Assembly: GCA_025055795.1 (NCBI GenBank)
Contig: JANWVV010000007.1
Span: 1 to 64,000, forward strand
Reading direction: 5' to 3'
DNA: 64,000 bases
Origin: Gemmataceae bacterium
Lineage (GTDB): Bacteria > Planctomycetota > Planctomycetia > Gemmatales > Gemmataceae
Shown here piece by piece: positions 63,587 through 64,000 of the stretch; positions within the stretch are counted from its first letter, which is position 1, and each line of letters begins with the position of its first letter. The notes under the pieces were generated by a model, which saw nothing but the letters and a program-made list of their open reading frames with translations, did not search any database and was not told the DNA's origin. A program made the translations under genes and the position numbers.

Positions 63587-64000
63587 TCAGCGTTGCAGTT
63601 CCCACCATTTTTTCCAGGCGTCGGCAGCCAGGCGTTTGTCGTGGCTGGAGGCGTGGGGGGGCGGACCGAAGTCCTGACCGGTCAGGGCCTTCAGGCTTGC
63701 TTTAGCGGCCCGGACCACCAGTTCCTCCTCATCCATTAAGGCGGCGATCAGATCGGGCACGTGGTTTTTATCGTCCTTCATGCCCATAGCCAGGACGGCG
63801 GCACGCCGTAGTTCCGGATCGTCCTTAACCTGAGCGTAATACCGCAGCGTTTCCGCCGACATACCCGCCAGGCGTTCCGCTAGAGCATTGCGGACGTCCT
63901 GCAGGCGAATACCTTCGAGACGGTGCGCCGCCAAGGCTAACGCCTGGGTGTGGACGCTCCCCTTACTGTCCCGGATTTTGCGTAACGTAAGGGCCCATTG
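63587..64000 (-). CDS. Paralogue of the prenyltransferase-repeat protein, partial (right edge)
   Basis: The last 138 codons of a gene that starts beyond the right edge. It is homologous to the C-terminal part of the preceding gene: DDPELRRAAVLAMGMKDDK, then ALMDEEELVVRAAKASLKALTGQDFGP and a final WKKWWELQR. The frame is open to base 64000, so the true start is outside; the TTG at 63934 is not a start. It is a HEAT-type domain. Adjacent to its paralogue on the same strand, it suggests a tandem duplication. Confidence 0.8.
   Translation of the reverse strand, partial: QWALTLRKIRDSKGSVHTQALALAAHRLEGIRLQDVRNALAERLAGMSAETLRYYAQVKDDPELRRAAVLAMGMKDDKNHVPDLIAALMDEEELVVRAAKASLKALTGQDFGPPPHASSHDKRLAADAWKKWWELQR

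Noticed and set aside
1..64000. tRNA, rRNA, CRISPR array, insertion sequence and prophage genes
   Set aside because: I looked for T-loop-like GTTCRA patterns with paired arms, repeated spacers, transposase motifs and phage structural genes in the gaps and found none convincing; a covariance-model scan would be needed to exclude a tRNA.

Overview
This window is chromosomal DNA from a planctomycete, most likely a member of the Gemmataceae or a close relative. The evidence is GC-rich sequence carrying several families typical of that phylum: three DUF1559 pseudopilin-like proteins, two active-looking and two degenerate Hanks-type kinases with a shared pre-kinase module, a DUF1080 protein, a DUF4139 protein, secreted TPR and HEAT-repeat proteins, and a fragment of a planctomycete-type sulfotransferase. 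The genus is an inference; no rRNA or tRNA gene was recognised.

Layout. 1-5.8 kb (minus strand): a DUF4139 protein cut by the left edge, a GT4 glycosyltransferase, a PAC2-family protein, two small proteins, a DksA/TraR-type zinc-finger protein and a universal stress protein. 6.3-13.5 kb: a secreted protein, a PH-like membrane protein, an unknown protein, an orphan CoA-transferase beta subunit, a fatty-acid desaturase and a DUF1559 protein. 13.7-21.0 kb (minus): the translation operon nusA-infB-DUF503-rbfA plus an endonuclease III-like protein; rimP and ylxR are absent from their usual places. 21.0-24.6 kb: a 1.2-kb gene-free region with a promoter-like sequence and RNA-like hairpins, a Ser/Thr kinase, a sulfotransferase remnant in frame behind its stop codon, and an anti-sigma-like zinc protein. 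24.8-26.9 kb: hslV-hslU. 27.4-30.1 kb: a CPA2 antiporter and two tandem small secreted proteins. 30.5-33.7 kb: a Ycf48-like/CBM9-like fusion protein.

34.2-36.9 kb holds the most unusual structure: a two-gene cassette (small secreted protein plus DUF1559 pseudopilin) present twice in tandem. The outer ends of the two cassettes are nearly identical at DNA level, while the middle parts have diverged strongly and, in copy A, are very AT-rich. Copy A also has a one-base insertion at a G9/A-run that puts its usual start out of frame.

37.3-48.4 kb: a two-gene operon of secreted TPR proteins, an HU protein, two unknown proteins, a DUF1080 hydrolase and a LacD-like aldolase. 49.0-61.1 kb: a strong promoter-like sequence in front of an unknown gene, a 1273-residue FHA-coiled-coil-pseudokinase, an M32 carboxypeptidase, an N-acetylglucosamine-6-phosphate deacetylase, an active-looking kinase, a second degenerate kinase and a CbiX/SirB-like chelatase. 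61.2-64.0 kb: a secreted prenyltransferase/squalene-oxidase-repeat protein with C-terminal HEAT repeats and a paralogue that runs off the right edge.

Functionally the window mixes core housekeeping genes (translation, HslVU proteolysis, HU) with planctomycete-specific envelope and signalling genes whose partners are mostly unknown.
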